From the NCBI GenBank assembly GCA_023336855.1, contig JAMBLK010000036.1, positions 1 to 13,200 of the forward strand: 13,200 nt of DNA, written 5' to 3'. The stretch's first letter is position 1, and each line of letters opens with the position of its first letter. Shown piece by piece: positions 1 through 6,951 of this stretch. The notes under the pieces are model-generated. The model searched no databases. It was not told where the DNA came from and was given only the letters and a program-made list of their open reading frames with translations. The position numbers and the translations under genes are program-made. This DNA comes from Actinomycetes bacterium. Lineage in GTDB: Bacteria; Actinomycetota; Acidimicrobiia; Spongiisociales; UBA5794.

Positions 1-1554
1 AAGGGCGACCGGGTCGCCGTCTACATGGGGATGGTCCCCGAACTCCCGATCACCATGCTCGCCTGCGCGAGGATCGGCGCGGTCCACTCGGTGTGTTTCG
101 GTGGTTTCTCGTCGGACTCACTGGCCGACCGAATCCAGGACGGCACGGCGAAGGTTCTTGTGACGCAGGACGGTTCCTGGCGCAGGGGTTCTGTGTTCCC
201 TCTGAAGGATTACGCCGACGTTTCAGTCGAAGCCTCCCCGACGATCGAGCACGTCGTCGTCGTCGAGCGGGCGAAGAACGAAGTCTCGATGACCGAAGGT
301 CGCGACTTCTGGTGGCATGACCTGATGGAGGACCAGTCCGAGGTCTGTGAGCCGGAGGTGATGGACGCCGAGGACCTCCTCTACATTCTCTACACGTCCG
401 GAACCACCGGCAAGCCGAAGGGGATCGTCCACACCCAGGGCGGATACCTGACCGGCGTCATGACGACGCACTCTCTCGTCTTCGACATCAAAGACGACGA
501 CGTCTACTGGTGTGGCGCCGACATCGGCTGGGTCACCGGCCATTCGTACATCGTGTACGGGCCGCTCGCTAACGGTGTGACCGGTGTCATGTATGAAGGC
601 ACGCCCGATACTCCCGGCAAGGACCGGCTGTGGCAGATCATCGAGGATTACAAGGTCACGATCTTCTATACCGCCCCGACGGCGATTCGTGCGTTCATGA
701 AGTGGGGCGATGAGTTCCCGGCGATGCACGACATGTCGTCGCTTCGGCTGCTCGGCACGGTCGGCGAGCCGATCAACCCCGAAGCCTGGATGTGGTACCA
801 CGAGCACATCGGTGGCGAGAACTGTCCGATCGTCGACACGTGGTGGCAGACCGAGACCGGCGCGATCATGATCACGCCACTTCCCGGAGCCGTGGCGACG
901 AAGCCCGGTTCGGCGACGTTCGCGTTCCCCGGCATCGGCGCGGCAGCCGTCGACGAGGACGGCAACGACGTTGGCATACCCGGCGGCGGATTCCTTGCGC
1001 TCACTAAGCCGTGGCCTTCGATGCTCCGCACGATCTACGGAGACGATCAGCGCTACATCGACACGTACTGGTCGCGGTTCGAAGGGATGTACTTCCCAGG
1101 GGACGGTGTCAAACGTGACGACGAGGGCTACTTTTGGCTACTCGGTCGGGTCGATGACATCATGCTCATCGCCGGTCACAACATCTCCACTACGGAGGTC
1201 GAGTCGGCGCTCGTCTCGCACCCGTCGGTCGCAGAAGCGGCGGTCGTCGGTCGCGCAGACCCGGTCACCGGCCAGGCGATCGCTGCGTTCGTCACGCTCA
1301 GGGGCGGCTTCGTCGGTAGTGAAGATCTCCTGCAGGAACTCCGGAGTCACGTGGCGGACACGATCGGTCCGATCGCCAAGCCGAAGAGCATCGTGTTCAC
1401 GGCGGACCTTCCGAAGACCCGTTCCGGGAAGATCATGAGGCGACTGCTCAAAGACATCTCGGAGAATCGCGAACTCGGCGACGTGACCACACTGGCCAAC
1501 GCCGACATCGTTGCCGAGATCGCAAACGCCTCTGCCGGCGGTTCGGACGAGTAG
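1..1554 (+). CDS. acs: acetyl-CoA synthetase (AMP-forming), 5'-truncated by window edge
   Basis: This enzyme activates acetate with ATP and CoA to acetyl-CoA through an acetyl-adenylate; it is cytosolic. The frame is open from base 1, so 517 residues are visible. Full-length family members have about 650, so roughly 130 N-terminal residues lie upstream. In visible numbering, the adenylate-forming P-loop motif YTSGTTGKPKG is at 131-141. WWQTETG, the acetate-pocket and A5-type motif, is at 281-287. The C-terminal motif PKTRSGKIMRR carries the catalytic lysine at 477, the residue that protein acetyltransferases modify in known Acs enzymes. The C-terminus ends with the usual GDVTTLAN stretch. It is followed by a large hairpin (1573-1619), so it probably ends its own transcript. 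Identification is secure. Acetate specificity rather than propionate rests on overall resemblance. Confidence 0.95.
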   Translation, partial: KGDRVAVYMGMVPELPITMLACARIGAVHSVCFGGFSSDSLADRIQDGTAKVLVTQDGSWRRGSVFPLKDYADVSVEASPTIEHVVVVERAKNEVSMTEGRDFWWHDLMEDQSEVCEPEVMDAEDLLYILYTSGTTGKPKGIVHTQGGYLTGVMTTHSLVFDIKDDDVYWCGADIGWVTGHSYIVYGPLANGVTGVMYEGTPDTPGKDRLWQIIEDYKVTIFYTAPTAIRAFMKWGDEFPAMHDMSSLRLLGTVGEPINPEAWMWYHEHIGGENCPIVDTWWQTETGAIMITPLPGAVATKPGSATFAFPGIGAAAVDEDGNDVGIPGGGFLALTKPWPSMLRTIYGDDQRYIDTYWSRFEGMYFPGDGVKRDDEGYFWLLGRVDDIMLIAGHNISTTEVESALVSHPSVAEAAVVGRADPVTGQAIAAFVTLRGGFVGSEDLLQELRSHVADTIGPIAKPKSIVFTADLPKTRSGKIMRRLLKDISENRELGDVTTLANADIVAEIANASAGGSDE

Positions 1555-1572
1555 CAGGTCGGTAGCTTCAGA

Positions 1573-1619
1573 TCGCGCGTGTGTGCGTGTCGCCGAGACA
1601 GACACCTACACACGCGCGA
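1573..1619. terminator. long GC-rich hairpin between acs and the oxidoreductase operon
   Basis: Two 19-nt arms (1573-1591 and 1601-1619) flank a 9-nt loop. The outer 12 bp, TCGCGCGTGTGT against ACACACGCGCGA, are perfect. After one G-U wobble and one C-C mismatch, the inner 5 bp pair again. It starts 18 bp after the acs stop. No T-run follows on either side, so if it is a terminator it is of the U-tract-less kind proposed for high-GC actinobacteria. It could also act as an mRNA 3'-end stabiliser or a protein-binding site. Confidence 0.6.
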
Positions 1620-1650
1620 CGGAAGCGCTACCGATGGCCCGCGCCGTATC

Positions 1651-1656
1651 TAGCCT
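1651..1656 (+). promoter_or_regulatory. candidate -10 element for the oxidoreductase operon (leaderless start)
   Basis: TAGCCT matches the TANNNT pattern of a sigma70 -10 box and lies exactly 6 nt before the ATG at 1663. That would put the transcription start at or next to the A of the start codon. No Shine-Dalgarno sequence precedes this ATG, which fits a leaderless mRNA. No clear -35 is visible. Confidence 0.45.
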
Positions 1657-1662
1657 GACGGC

Positions 1663-2790
1663 ATGACGGCTAACACAGAAGCACCCAGTCGCGAATACAT
1701 CGATGGAACGACCGCGATCGTGCGCGGCGCCATCGACGCCGGATGCACGTTCTTTGCCGGATACCCGATCACTCCTGCATCGGGGATCCTGATGGCGATG
1801 ATGCGTGAGATCCCGAAGGTCGGCGGTATCGCGATACAGGGCGAAGACGAGATCGCCTCGATCGGCATGTGCCTCGGTGCCGCGATGTCGGGGTCGAAGG
1901 CGATGACCGCCACTTCCGGCCCCGGAATCAGTCTCTACTCCGAGAGCATCGGCCTCGCGATCATGGGCGAGGTTCCGCTCGTCATCGTCGATGTGCAGCG
2001 CCTCGGTCCAGCGACCGGTGGAGCAACCACCGTTGCACAGGGTGACGTCCAGTTCATCCGCTGGGGAACGGCCGGCGGCTACCCGATCATCGTGCTCGCC
2101 CCGTCGAGCGTGCCGGAGTCGTACTCGTTCACGGTGAAGGCATTCGAGTTGGCCGAACGGTTCCGTTGTCCGGTGTTCGTCTTGACCGACAAAGAGTTGG
2201 CGATGACGCTGTCGGCGGTCGACGTGGACGACTCCACGGTTGCTCACGGCACGGAGAGACCTGAGAAGCACGAGGGTCTGCCGTATTCGTGGGAACCGGC
2301 CGATGCCGTCGAACCGATGCGACGCTACGGCGACGGAGACGCGTTCCGGTTCACGGGATCCACCCATGACGAAGGCGCCTACATCACCAAGAACGCAGCC
2401 AAGGTCGGGGCGCTGAACGAGCATCTCATCGCGAAGATCGAGGCCCATCGGGACGAGATCGAGATGGTCGATACCGATCTCGATCCGAAGGCCGACACGA
2501 TCGTGGTCTCCTATGGGGTCACAGCCGGCGCGGCTCGAGCGGCGGTCGCCCGACTGCGAACCGAAGGCGTCGTCGTGTCGAACCTGGTGGTTCAGAGCCT
2601 CTGGCCGATTCCCGAGACGGCCTTGCTCGATGCCTTCGACGGTGTCCAGCGAATCGTTGTGCCGGAACTCAACATGGGTTTATACGGAAGAGAGATCGAG
2701 CGGATAGCTGCCGGTCGGGAGGTTGTGGGAGTGAATCGGATTGACGGTGGGCTCATCACGATCGACGAGATCATGGAGGCGGTGCGATGA
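1663..2790 (+). CDS. 2-oxoacid:ferredoxin oxidoreductase, alpha subunit (KorA/VorB type)
   Basis: This is the alpha subunit of a thiamine-diphosphate enzyme that interconverts 2-oxoacid + CoA and acyl-CoA + CO2 with ferredoxin as electron partner. It has 375 residues, the normal size for a stand-alone alpha subunit. Family marks are GYPITPASG at 33-41, the GEDEIASIG stretch with the conserved Glu at 63, TSGPG at 84-88, and VDVQRLGPATGG at 109-120 with the family's conserved Arg at 113. A second domain near 275-375 has the YGVTAGAARAA and SLWPIPE segments typical of alpha-subunit domain II. Unlike mycobacterial KorA, it has no gamma domain fused at its N-terminus; that domain sits on the next gene. 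Its stop overlaps the beta start by 4 bp. The substrate (2-oxoglutarate, 2-oxoisovalerate or pyruvate) cannot be fixed from sequence alone. Confidence 0.9.
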   Translation: MTANTEAPSREYIDGTTAIVRGAIDAGCTFFAGYPITPASGILMAMMREIPKVGGIAIQGEDEIASIGMCLGAAMSGSKAMTATSGPGISLYSESIGLAIMGEVPLVIVDVQRLGPATGGATTVAQGDVQFIRWGTAGGYPIIVLAPSSVPESYSFTVKAFELAERFRCPVFVLTDKELAMTLSAVDVDDSTVAHGTERPEKHEGLPYSWEPADAVEPMRRYGDGDAFRFTGSTHDEGAYITKNAAKVGALNEHLIAKIEAHRDEIEMVDTDLDPKADTIVVSYGVTAGAARAAVARLRTEGVVVSNLVVQSLWPIPETALLDAFDGVQRIVVPELNMGLYGREIERIAAGREVVGVNRIDGGLITIDEIMEAVR

Positions 2791-4112
2791 GTGCGATCAC
2801 GATCACCCCCATCGCAACATTCCGGACCGACGATCCGTATCCCTTCTGTCCGGGCTGCGGACACGGTCCGATCCTCGATCGACTCAACGAAGCGTTGATC
2901 AAACTCGACCTCGATCCGGCGAAGGTCGTGATCGTATCCGACATCGGGTGTTCGGGGCTCTCCGACCAGTACTTCGTCACGTCTGCTTTCCATGGTCTTC
3001 ATGGGCGTTCGACAACCTATGCAACCGGGATCAAGCTCGCCAACCCCGACCTCGAGGTCGTTGTAATCATGGGTGATGGGGGAACCGGGATCGGGGGAAC
3101 GCATCTCGTTTCGGCAGCCCGGCGGAATATCGGGATCACCGTCATCGTGATGAACAACCTGAACTTCGGAATGACCGGAGGCCAGCATTCGACAACGACA
3201 CCCGAGGGCGGGATCACGTCGACGACGCCGCTCGGCAACCTGGAGCACCCGCTTGATATCTGTGCAACGGTCGGAGTGAACGGCGCCGCATACGTCTATC
3301 GCGGTTCGTCGTTCGACAGCGACCTCGCCGGTCGGTTCGCAGCAGCCATGGAGAAGCCGGGGTTCGCTCTCCTCGATGTCTGGGATCTCTGCACCGCCTA
3401 CTACGTGCGATCGAACAAGTTCACCCGGGCCGGCATGGAGGACTCCATGCGCTCGTGGGGGATGGAACCCGGTCTGCTCTACGAACGAGAGACCACCGAG
3501 TATGCAGCCGGCTACCGCGAAGCACACGAAGCAGTTGTGGGCAGTCCTGTCATGAGCGCCCGCCCGATTCCCGTCGACTTCGAAGCGACGCTGGACCGTC
3601 CGATGTCGCTCGTCGTGGCGGGATCCGCCGGCGGGAAGATCCGTTCGGCGTCGCGGCTCGTCGCCCTCGGTGCGATTCGTTCAGGACTGTGGGCGGCGCA
3701 ACGAGATGATTACCCCGTAACGGTGAAGTCCGGCCATTCCGTCTCGGAGCTCTGGCTGGCACCAGCAGAGATGCCGCTGACCGCTGTGTCGAGGCCCGAC
3801 GTTCTGGCCATCATCTCGGTCGACGGCTACGGCAAGGCGCAGCCGTATCTCGCTGCGATGACAGCGGACGATCTCGTGCTGACGATCCCCGAATACGCGA
3901 GTCTCGATACGGCGGCTCGTGTCGTTGTGATCGACCCGAAGTCGGCTGAGAAGCGCATCCCGAAGACGTCGATGGGCCTCGTCTACTTGTCCGCCGCACT
4001 GGCGATCACGAACCCCTATCCACTCGATGCGCTCCGGGAGGCGGCCGGCGCCGGCTCGTTTGCCGAGGTCAACATGGAAGCGGTCGAGACCGGGGTTGCC
4101 CTCGTCGGATAG
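2787..4112 (+). CDS. 2-oxoacid:ferredoxin oxidoreductase, beta subunit fused to gamma domain
   Basis: This is the catalytic partner of the upstream alpha subunit. Residues 1 to about 250 are the TPP-binding beta subunit. Cys21 and Cys24 (in CPGCGHG), Cys55 (SDIGCSG) and Cys202 (WDLCTA) match the four-cysteine pattern that binds the single [4Fe-4S] cluster. MGDGG at 95-99 followed about 28 residues later by MNNLNFGMTGGQ forms the Mg-TPP site. From about 268 to the end there is a second domain, with AGSAGGKIRSA near 278-288 and an SGHSVSEL segment near 315-322. It resembles the gamma (CoA-contacting) domain usually found as a separate subunit or at the alpha N-terminus. The usual gamma Gln in GGQG appears here as Lys. 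Total length is 441 residues against about 280-300 for a plain beta subunit. The ATG lies in an ATGA overlap with the alpha stop, with GGAGGCG upstream inside the alpha gene, so translation is probably coupled. No ferredoxin-like delta subunit is present. Confidence 0.88.
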   Translation: MSAITITPIATFRTDDPYPFCPGCGHGPILDRLNEALIKLDLDPAKVVIVSDIGCSGLSDQYFVTSAFHGLHGRSTTYATGIKLANPDLEVVVIMGDGGTGIGGTHLVSAARRNIGITVIVMNNLNFGMTGGQHSTTTPEGGITSTTPLGNLEHPLDICATVGVNGAAYVYRGSSFDSDLAGRFAAAMEKPGFALLDVWDLCTAYYVRSNKFTRAGMEDSMRSWGMEPGLLYERETTEYAAGYREAHEAVVGSPVMSARPIPVDFEATLDRPMSLVVAGSAGGKIRSASRLVALGAIRSGLWAAQRDDYPVTVKSGHSVSELWLAPAEMPLTAVSRPDVLAIISVDGYGKAQPYLAAMTADDLVLTIPEYASLDTAARVVVIDPKSAEKRIPKTSMGLVYLSAALAITNPYPLDALREAAGAGSFAEVNMEAVETGVALVG

Positions 4113-4115
4113 GAC

Positions 4116-4511
4116 TCAGTCAACGAGCTGCACCTCGCATCGGATACCCGGTGAAATCGAGAGACGGGCGTCAGCGGTGACGAGCGGACAGTTGAGCGCT
4201 TCTGCGAGTGCGACGTATGTGGCGTCATACGGAGTCAGGTTCTCTTTGAGGGCGAAGATGCGGGGAAGCAGGGGCAACGCCGGATGACGCATGACCGGCA
4301 GTTCGGTGAGATACTCGATGGCCGATTCGAATCGCTCAGGATCGAGCTCTCCTGCGAGCCACCGGCGGCGCAGGGCACTCATCGTCTCCACGTCGGCGAG
4401 GTCCGGGATCGATGCGTCGACCTGCTCGGCGAGAATCGAACGAGCATGACGCCCGGCCTCGCCGTCATCGCCGACAAGGCTTACGAGAATCGAAGCATCA
4501 AGGACGATCAA
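4116..4511 (-). CDS. vapC: PIN-domain ribonuclease toxin, VapC family
   Basis: This 131-residue protein is a PIN-domain nuclease. The four expected acidic metal ligands are visible: Asp5 (MIVLDAS), Glu42 (DVETMSALR), Asp96 (PYDATYVALAE) and Asp114 (LVTADARL). Known VapC toxins cleave tRNA or rRNA and are neutralised by a cognate VapB; the target here is unknown. The start is a TTG that forms a TTGA overlap with the antitoxin stop. No strong Shine-Dalgarno sequence is present, which would keep toxin output low and coupled to the antitoxin. Its 3' end converges on the oxidoreductase beta-gamma gene with only 3 bp between the two stop codons. All catalytic residues are intact, so it is probably functional. 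Confidence 0.88.
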   Translation of the reverse strand: MIVLDASILVSLVGDDGEAGRHARSILAEQVDASIPDLADVETMSALRRRWLAGELDPERFESAIEYLTELPVMRHPALPLLPRIFALKENLTPYDATYVALAEALNCPLVTADARLSISPGIRCEVQLVD

Positions 4512-4741
4512 CGGCCGTCTCGCCCTTCACGAATGAGTGCCACGGCCTTGGCGAAACCGATTTCGCTGTCGCCACCGTTGGCTTCGATGCGGGCGAGCAC
4601 GTGCTCGAGTGTCGGTGTTCGTGCGAGACGCTCAAGCTCTGTCTTCAAGTAGTGCTGCAGCGACTGACCTGCGTTCGAAGCGCGGAGGACGAGCTCGGTG
4701 TGTACGTCTTCGGGAACATCACGTATGAGTACATTCGGCAT
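4508..4741 (-). CDS. vapB: ribbon-helix-helix antitoxin, VapB/FitA-like
   Basis: This 77-residue protein begins MPNVLIRDVPEDVHTELVLR, a typical FitA/VapB ribbon-helix-helix DNA-binding start: a short beta strand followed by two helices (about 1-45). The remaining C-terminal region, ending EGRDGR, would wrap the toxin. It lies directly upstream of vapC with a 4-bp overlap. The ATG at 4741 is chosen because the family motif begins there. A TTG at 4756 would add only five unconserved residues and would lie inside the operator. The gene has no Shine-Dalgarno sequence but sits 6 nt downstream of a possible -10 box, so the mRNA may be leaderless. Autoregulation through the overlapping palindrome (4738-4754) is expected for the family. 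Confidence 0.85.
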   Translation of the reverse strand: MPNVLIRDVPEDVHTELVLRASNAGQSLQHYLKTELERLARTPTLEHVLARIEANGGDSEIGFAKAVALIREGRDGR

Positions 4742-4754
4742 GCTTACAGCATGC
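4738..4754. promoter_or_regulatory. candidate VapB operator palindrome
   Basis: There is a perfect inverted repeat with 7-bp arms GCATGCT and AGCATGC around a 3-bp centre TAC. A shorter palindrome, ATGC-AA-GCAT (4751-4760), overlaps it. The site covers the antitoxin start codon and the candidate -10 box, the expected place for an RHH antitoxin to repress its own operon. Calling it the operator is an inference from position and symmetry. Confidence 0.55.
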
Positions 4755-4776
4755 AAGCATCGGCGAGTCTTGTCAA
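4748..4776 (-). promoter_or_regulatory. candidate promoter of vapBC
   Basis: On the minus strand a perfect consensus -35, TTGACA (4776-4771), is followed after 17 nt by CATGCT (4753-4748), a modest -10. The predicted start is at or next to the antitoxin ATG (4741). The promoter lies in the 63-bp gap downstream of hypE, so vapBC can be transcribed independently of the hyp genes. Confidence 0.5.
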
Positions 4777-4804
4777 GAGAGTTGATCCCCCATCCGGCGG
4801 AATC

Positions 4805-5848
4805 TCAGCAGATCCTTGGGAGTTGCTCACCGACCTGCATATCGACGACGCGCGTCGAGCCGAGCGGCGTCCTTGCGGCGACCATGCCGCGATGTGTATC
4901 GGTGACCTCTCCGATGATCGTCGCGTTGACACCCTCGGGGTGCGATCGCATTGCGTTCAGAACCCGGTCGGCGTCATCGGCTACCACGAAAGCGACCACT
5001 TTCCCCTCGTTGGCAACGTACATCGGATCCATGCCGAGCATCTCGCAGGCCGCAGCCACGGTGCGATCAACGGGGATGGCGCGCTCGTCGATGAGAACAC
5101 CGACATCGGCGGCAGTGGCGATCTCGTTCAGGGATGCGGCAAGCCCTCCCCGCGTCGGGTCTCGAAGCACGTGGACGTCGGCCCCGGTGTCCAGCACGTC
5201 TCCGATCATGTGGTTGAGAGCGGCCGAGTCGGACGGGATGGATGCTTCGAATTCGAGGCCCTCGCGAACCGACATGATCGCCATGCCGTGGTCGCCCATC
5301 GTGCCCGACACGATGATGACGTCACCGGGGGTAGCCCGCTGCGGTCGGATGTCTGTGTCGTCGCGCATGATCCCGATCCCGGTCGTGTTGATGTAGATAC
5401 CGTCGCCGTGACCGCGATCGACGACCTTGGTATCTCCGGTGACGATCGTCACGCCTGCATGTGCCGCAGCCTTCGCCATCGAATCGACGATGACGCCGAG
5501 TTCCGCCATGGGAAGGCCCTCTTCCAAAACGAGGCCGACGCTCAGATACCGCGGGACGGCCCCCCGCATCGCGACGTCGTTCACGGTTCCGTTGATCGCG
5601 AGCTCGCCGATGTCGCCACCGGGGAAGAACCGGGGATGAACGGTGAACGTGTCCGTCGAGAACGAGATGCTTCCCTCGAGATCCAGCACCGCTGCATCGG
5701 CGAGTTCGGCGAGTTCTTCGTTGCCGAATGCAGGCACGAACAGATGCTCGATGAGTTCCGCTGAGAGCTGACCACCGCCGCCGTGGCCCATCACGATCGT
5801 CGGGTGATCCCGCAGCGGCATCGGACACGTCCAGTTCTCGATCGTCAT
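4805..5848 (-). CDS. hypE: [NiFe] hydrogenase maturation carbamoyl dehydratase HypE
   Basis: HypE receives a carbamoyl group from HypF on its C-terminal cysteine and dehydrates it with ATP to a thiocyanate, the source of the cyanide ligands of the hydrogenase iron. The protein has 347 residues, normal for the family, with a PurM/AIRS-like fold. MGHGGGGQLS is at 20-29, followed by FFPGGDIGELA and NGTVNDVAM, then TGDTKVVDRGHGDG and LRDPTRGGLAASLNEIA. The C-terminus is exactly PRIC, so the essential terminal Cys (347) is present. The ATG is in a 4-bp ATGA overlap with the hypD stop, with GGAGG about 7 nt upstream in hypD. No terminator is obvious after it; vapBC follows on the same strand. Confidence 0.97.
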   Translation of the reverse strand: MTIENWTCPMPLRDHPTIVMGHGGGGQLSAELIEHLFVPAFGNEELAELADAAVLDLEGSISFSTDTFTVHPRFFPGGDIGELAINGTVNDVAMRGAVPRYLSVGLVLEEGLPMAELGVIVDSMAKAAAHAGVTIVTGDTKVVDRGHGDGIYINTTGIGIMRDDTDIRPQRATPGDVIIVSGTMGDHGMAIMSVREGLEFEASIPSDSAALNHMIGDVLDTGADVHVLRDPTRGGLAASLNEIATAADVGVLIDERAIPVDRTVAAACEMLGMDPMYVANEGKVVAFVVADDADRVLNAMRSHPEGVNATIIGEVTDTHRGMVAARTPLGSTRVVDMQVGEQLPRIC

Positions 5849-6951
5849 GGTGTTGCCTCCAACTCCTTGAACCGTCCGTACAGGTAGTAGGCGGCGCAGG
5901 CCCCCTCAGCAGACACCATCGTGGCTCCGAGCGGGGTGCGGGGCGTGCACTCCTTCCCGAACGCCGGGCACTGATCTGGCTTCAGCATGCCGCGCAGCAC
6001 CTCTCCGGCATGACAGAGCGGCGACTCGATCGTGTCGATATCGGTGACGGCGAACCGTTCGGCGGCATCGAATGCCTCGTAGTCAGTGCCCAGCGCCCAG
6101 CCGGATTGGGGGATCGCTCCGATGCCTCGCCAGTTGCGGTCGACCGTGGTGAAGACATCGGCAAGCATCTGCTGCGCCGGCATGTTGCCTCCCCTGGTCA
6201 CCGCTCGTTGGTATCCGTTCTCGACCTCGGCCCGACCCTCTTCGAGTTGAAGGACCGCCATCTTGATGCCCTGGAGGAGATCGAGGGGCTCGAAACCGGT
6301 GACGACGATCGGCGTTCCGTACTGTTCAGCGATGGGGAAGTACTCCTCGTAGCCCATCACGGAGCAGACATGCCCGGCGGCGAGGAATGCCTCCACCCGG
6401 TTCGTCGGGGAATCGAGGATGGCGCGCATGGCAGGGGGGACGAGGACATGAGACACAAGCATCGAGAAGTTGGTGAGGCCCTCTTGCTTCGCCTGGTAGA
6501 GGGCCATAGCGTTCGCCGGTGCGGTCGTCTCGAACCCGATCCCGAAGAACACGACCTCGCGATCCGGGTTGTCTCTCGCTATCTGAACGGCATCGAGGGG
6601 TGAGTAGACGATGCGCACGTCGCCGCCGGTGCTCTTGACCGAGAACAGGTCACGTCCGGATCCGGGGACACGCAGCATGTCTCCGAAGGAGCAGAAGATG
6701 ACCCCGTCGCGTGAAGCGATCTCCAGTGCCTTGTCGATCGTCTCGAGCGGCGTCACACAGACCGGACACCCGGGGCCGTGAACCATTTCGATGTCGTCGG
6801 GGAGAAGACGGTCGATACCGTTGCGAATGATCGAGTGTGTCTGTCCGCCGCAGACCTCCATCAGGACGTGGTGTTTCGTTGTGATCCCGGCGATCTCGTC
6901 GAGGAGTCGCAGGGCCAGATCGGGATCCCGGAACTCGTCGAGGTATTTCAC
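5845..6951 (-). CDS. hypD: [NiFe] hydrogenase maturation scaffold HypD
   Basis: HypD, with HypC, is the scaffold on which the Fe(CN)2CO unit is built. The 368-residue protein has Cys34 in the motif CGGQTHS and Cys62 and Cys65 in GPGCPVC, the conserved cysteines of the HypD iron/thiol-redox region. Four C-terminal cysteines (313, 328, 335 and 352) are spaced as expected for its [4Fe-4S] cluster, ending in the SAEGACAAYYLYG signature. The start is GTG, in a GTGA overlap with the hypC stop. The sequence MKYLDEFRD is the normal family N-terminus, which supports this start. All key residues are present. Confidence 0.97.
   Translation of the reverse strand: MKYLDEFRDPDLALRLLDEIAGITTKHHVLMEVCGGQTHSIIRNGIDRLLPDDIEMVHGPGCPVCVTPLETIDKALEIASRDGVIFCSFGDMLRVPGSGRDLFSVKSTGGDVRIVYSPLDAVQIARDNPDREVVFFGIGFETTAPANAMALYQAKQEGLTNFSMLVSHVLVPPAMRAILDSPTNRVEAFLAAGHVCSVMGYEEYFPIAEQYGTPIVVTGFEPLDLLQGIKMAVLQLEEGRAEVENGYQRAVTRGGNMPAQQMLADVFTTVDRNWRGIGAIPQSGWALGTDYEAFDAAERFAVTDIDTIESPLCHAGEVLRGMLKPDQCPAFGKECTPRTPLGATMVSAEGACAAYYLYGRFKELEATP

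Noticed and set aside
1606..2448. 280-codon minus-strand open frame antisense to the alpha subunit gene
   Set aside because: It is a shadow of a well-conserved coding frame, with no domain or start signal of its own.
2592..3527. 311-codon minus-strand open frame antisense to the alpha/beta genes
   Set aside because: It crosses the junction of two real genes whose motifs are intact, and its translation resembles no known protein.
1..4112. acs plus the 2-oxoacid oxidoreductase as a reductive TCA carbon-fixation cluster
   Set aside because: No ATP-citrate lyase, fumarate reductase or other cycle-specific gene is present, and the oxidoreductase substrate and direction are unknown.
4742..4756. 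TTG start for vapB at 4756, adding five residues
   Set aside because: The RHH family start MPNVLIRD begins at the ATG 4741. The extension lies in the operator palindrome and downstream of no ribosome-binding site.
4412..5764. 450-codon plus-strand open frame antisense to hypE and vapB
   Set aside because: hypE and vapBC on the other strand carry every family motif. The antisense product has no recognisable domain, is rich in His, Arg and Asp as expected of a shadow frame in GC-rich DNA, and begins inside vapC.
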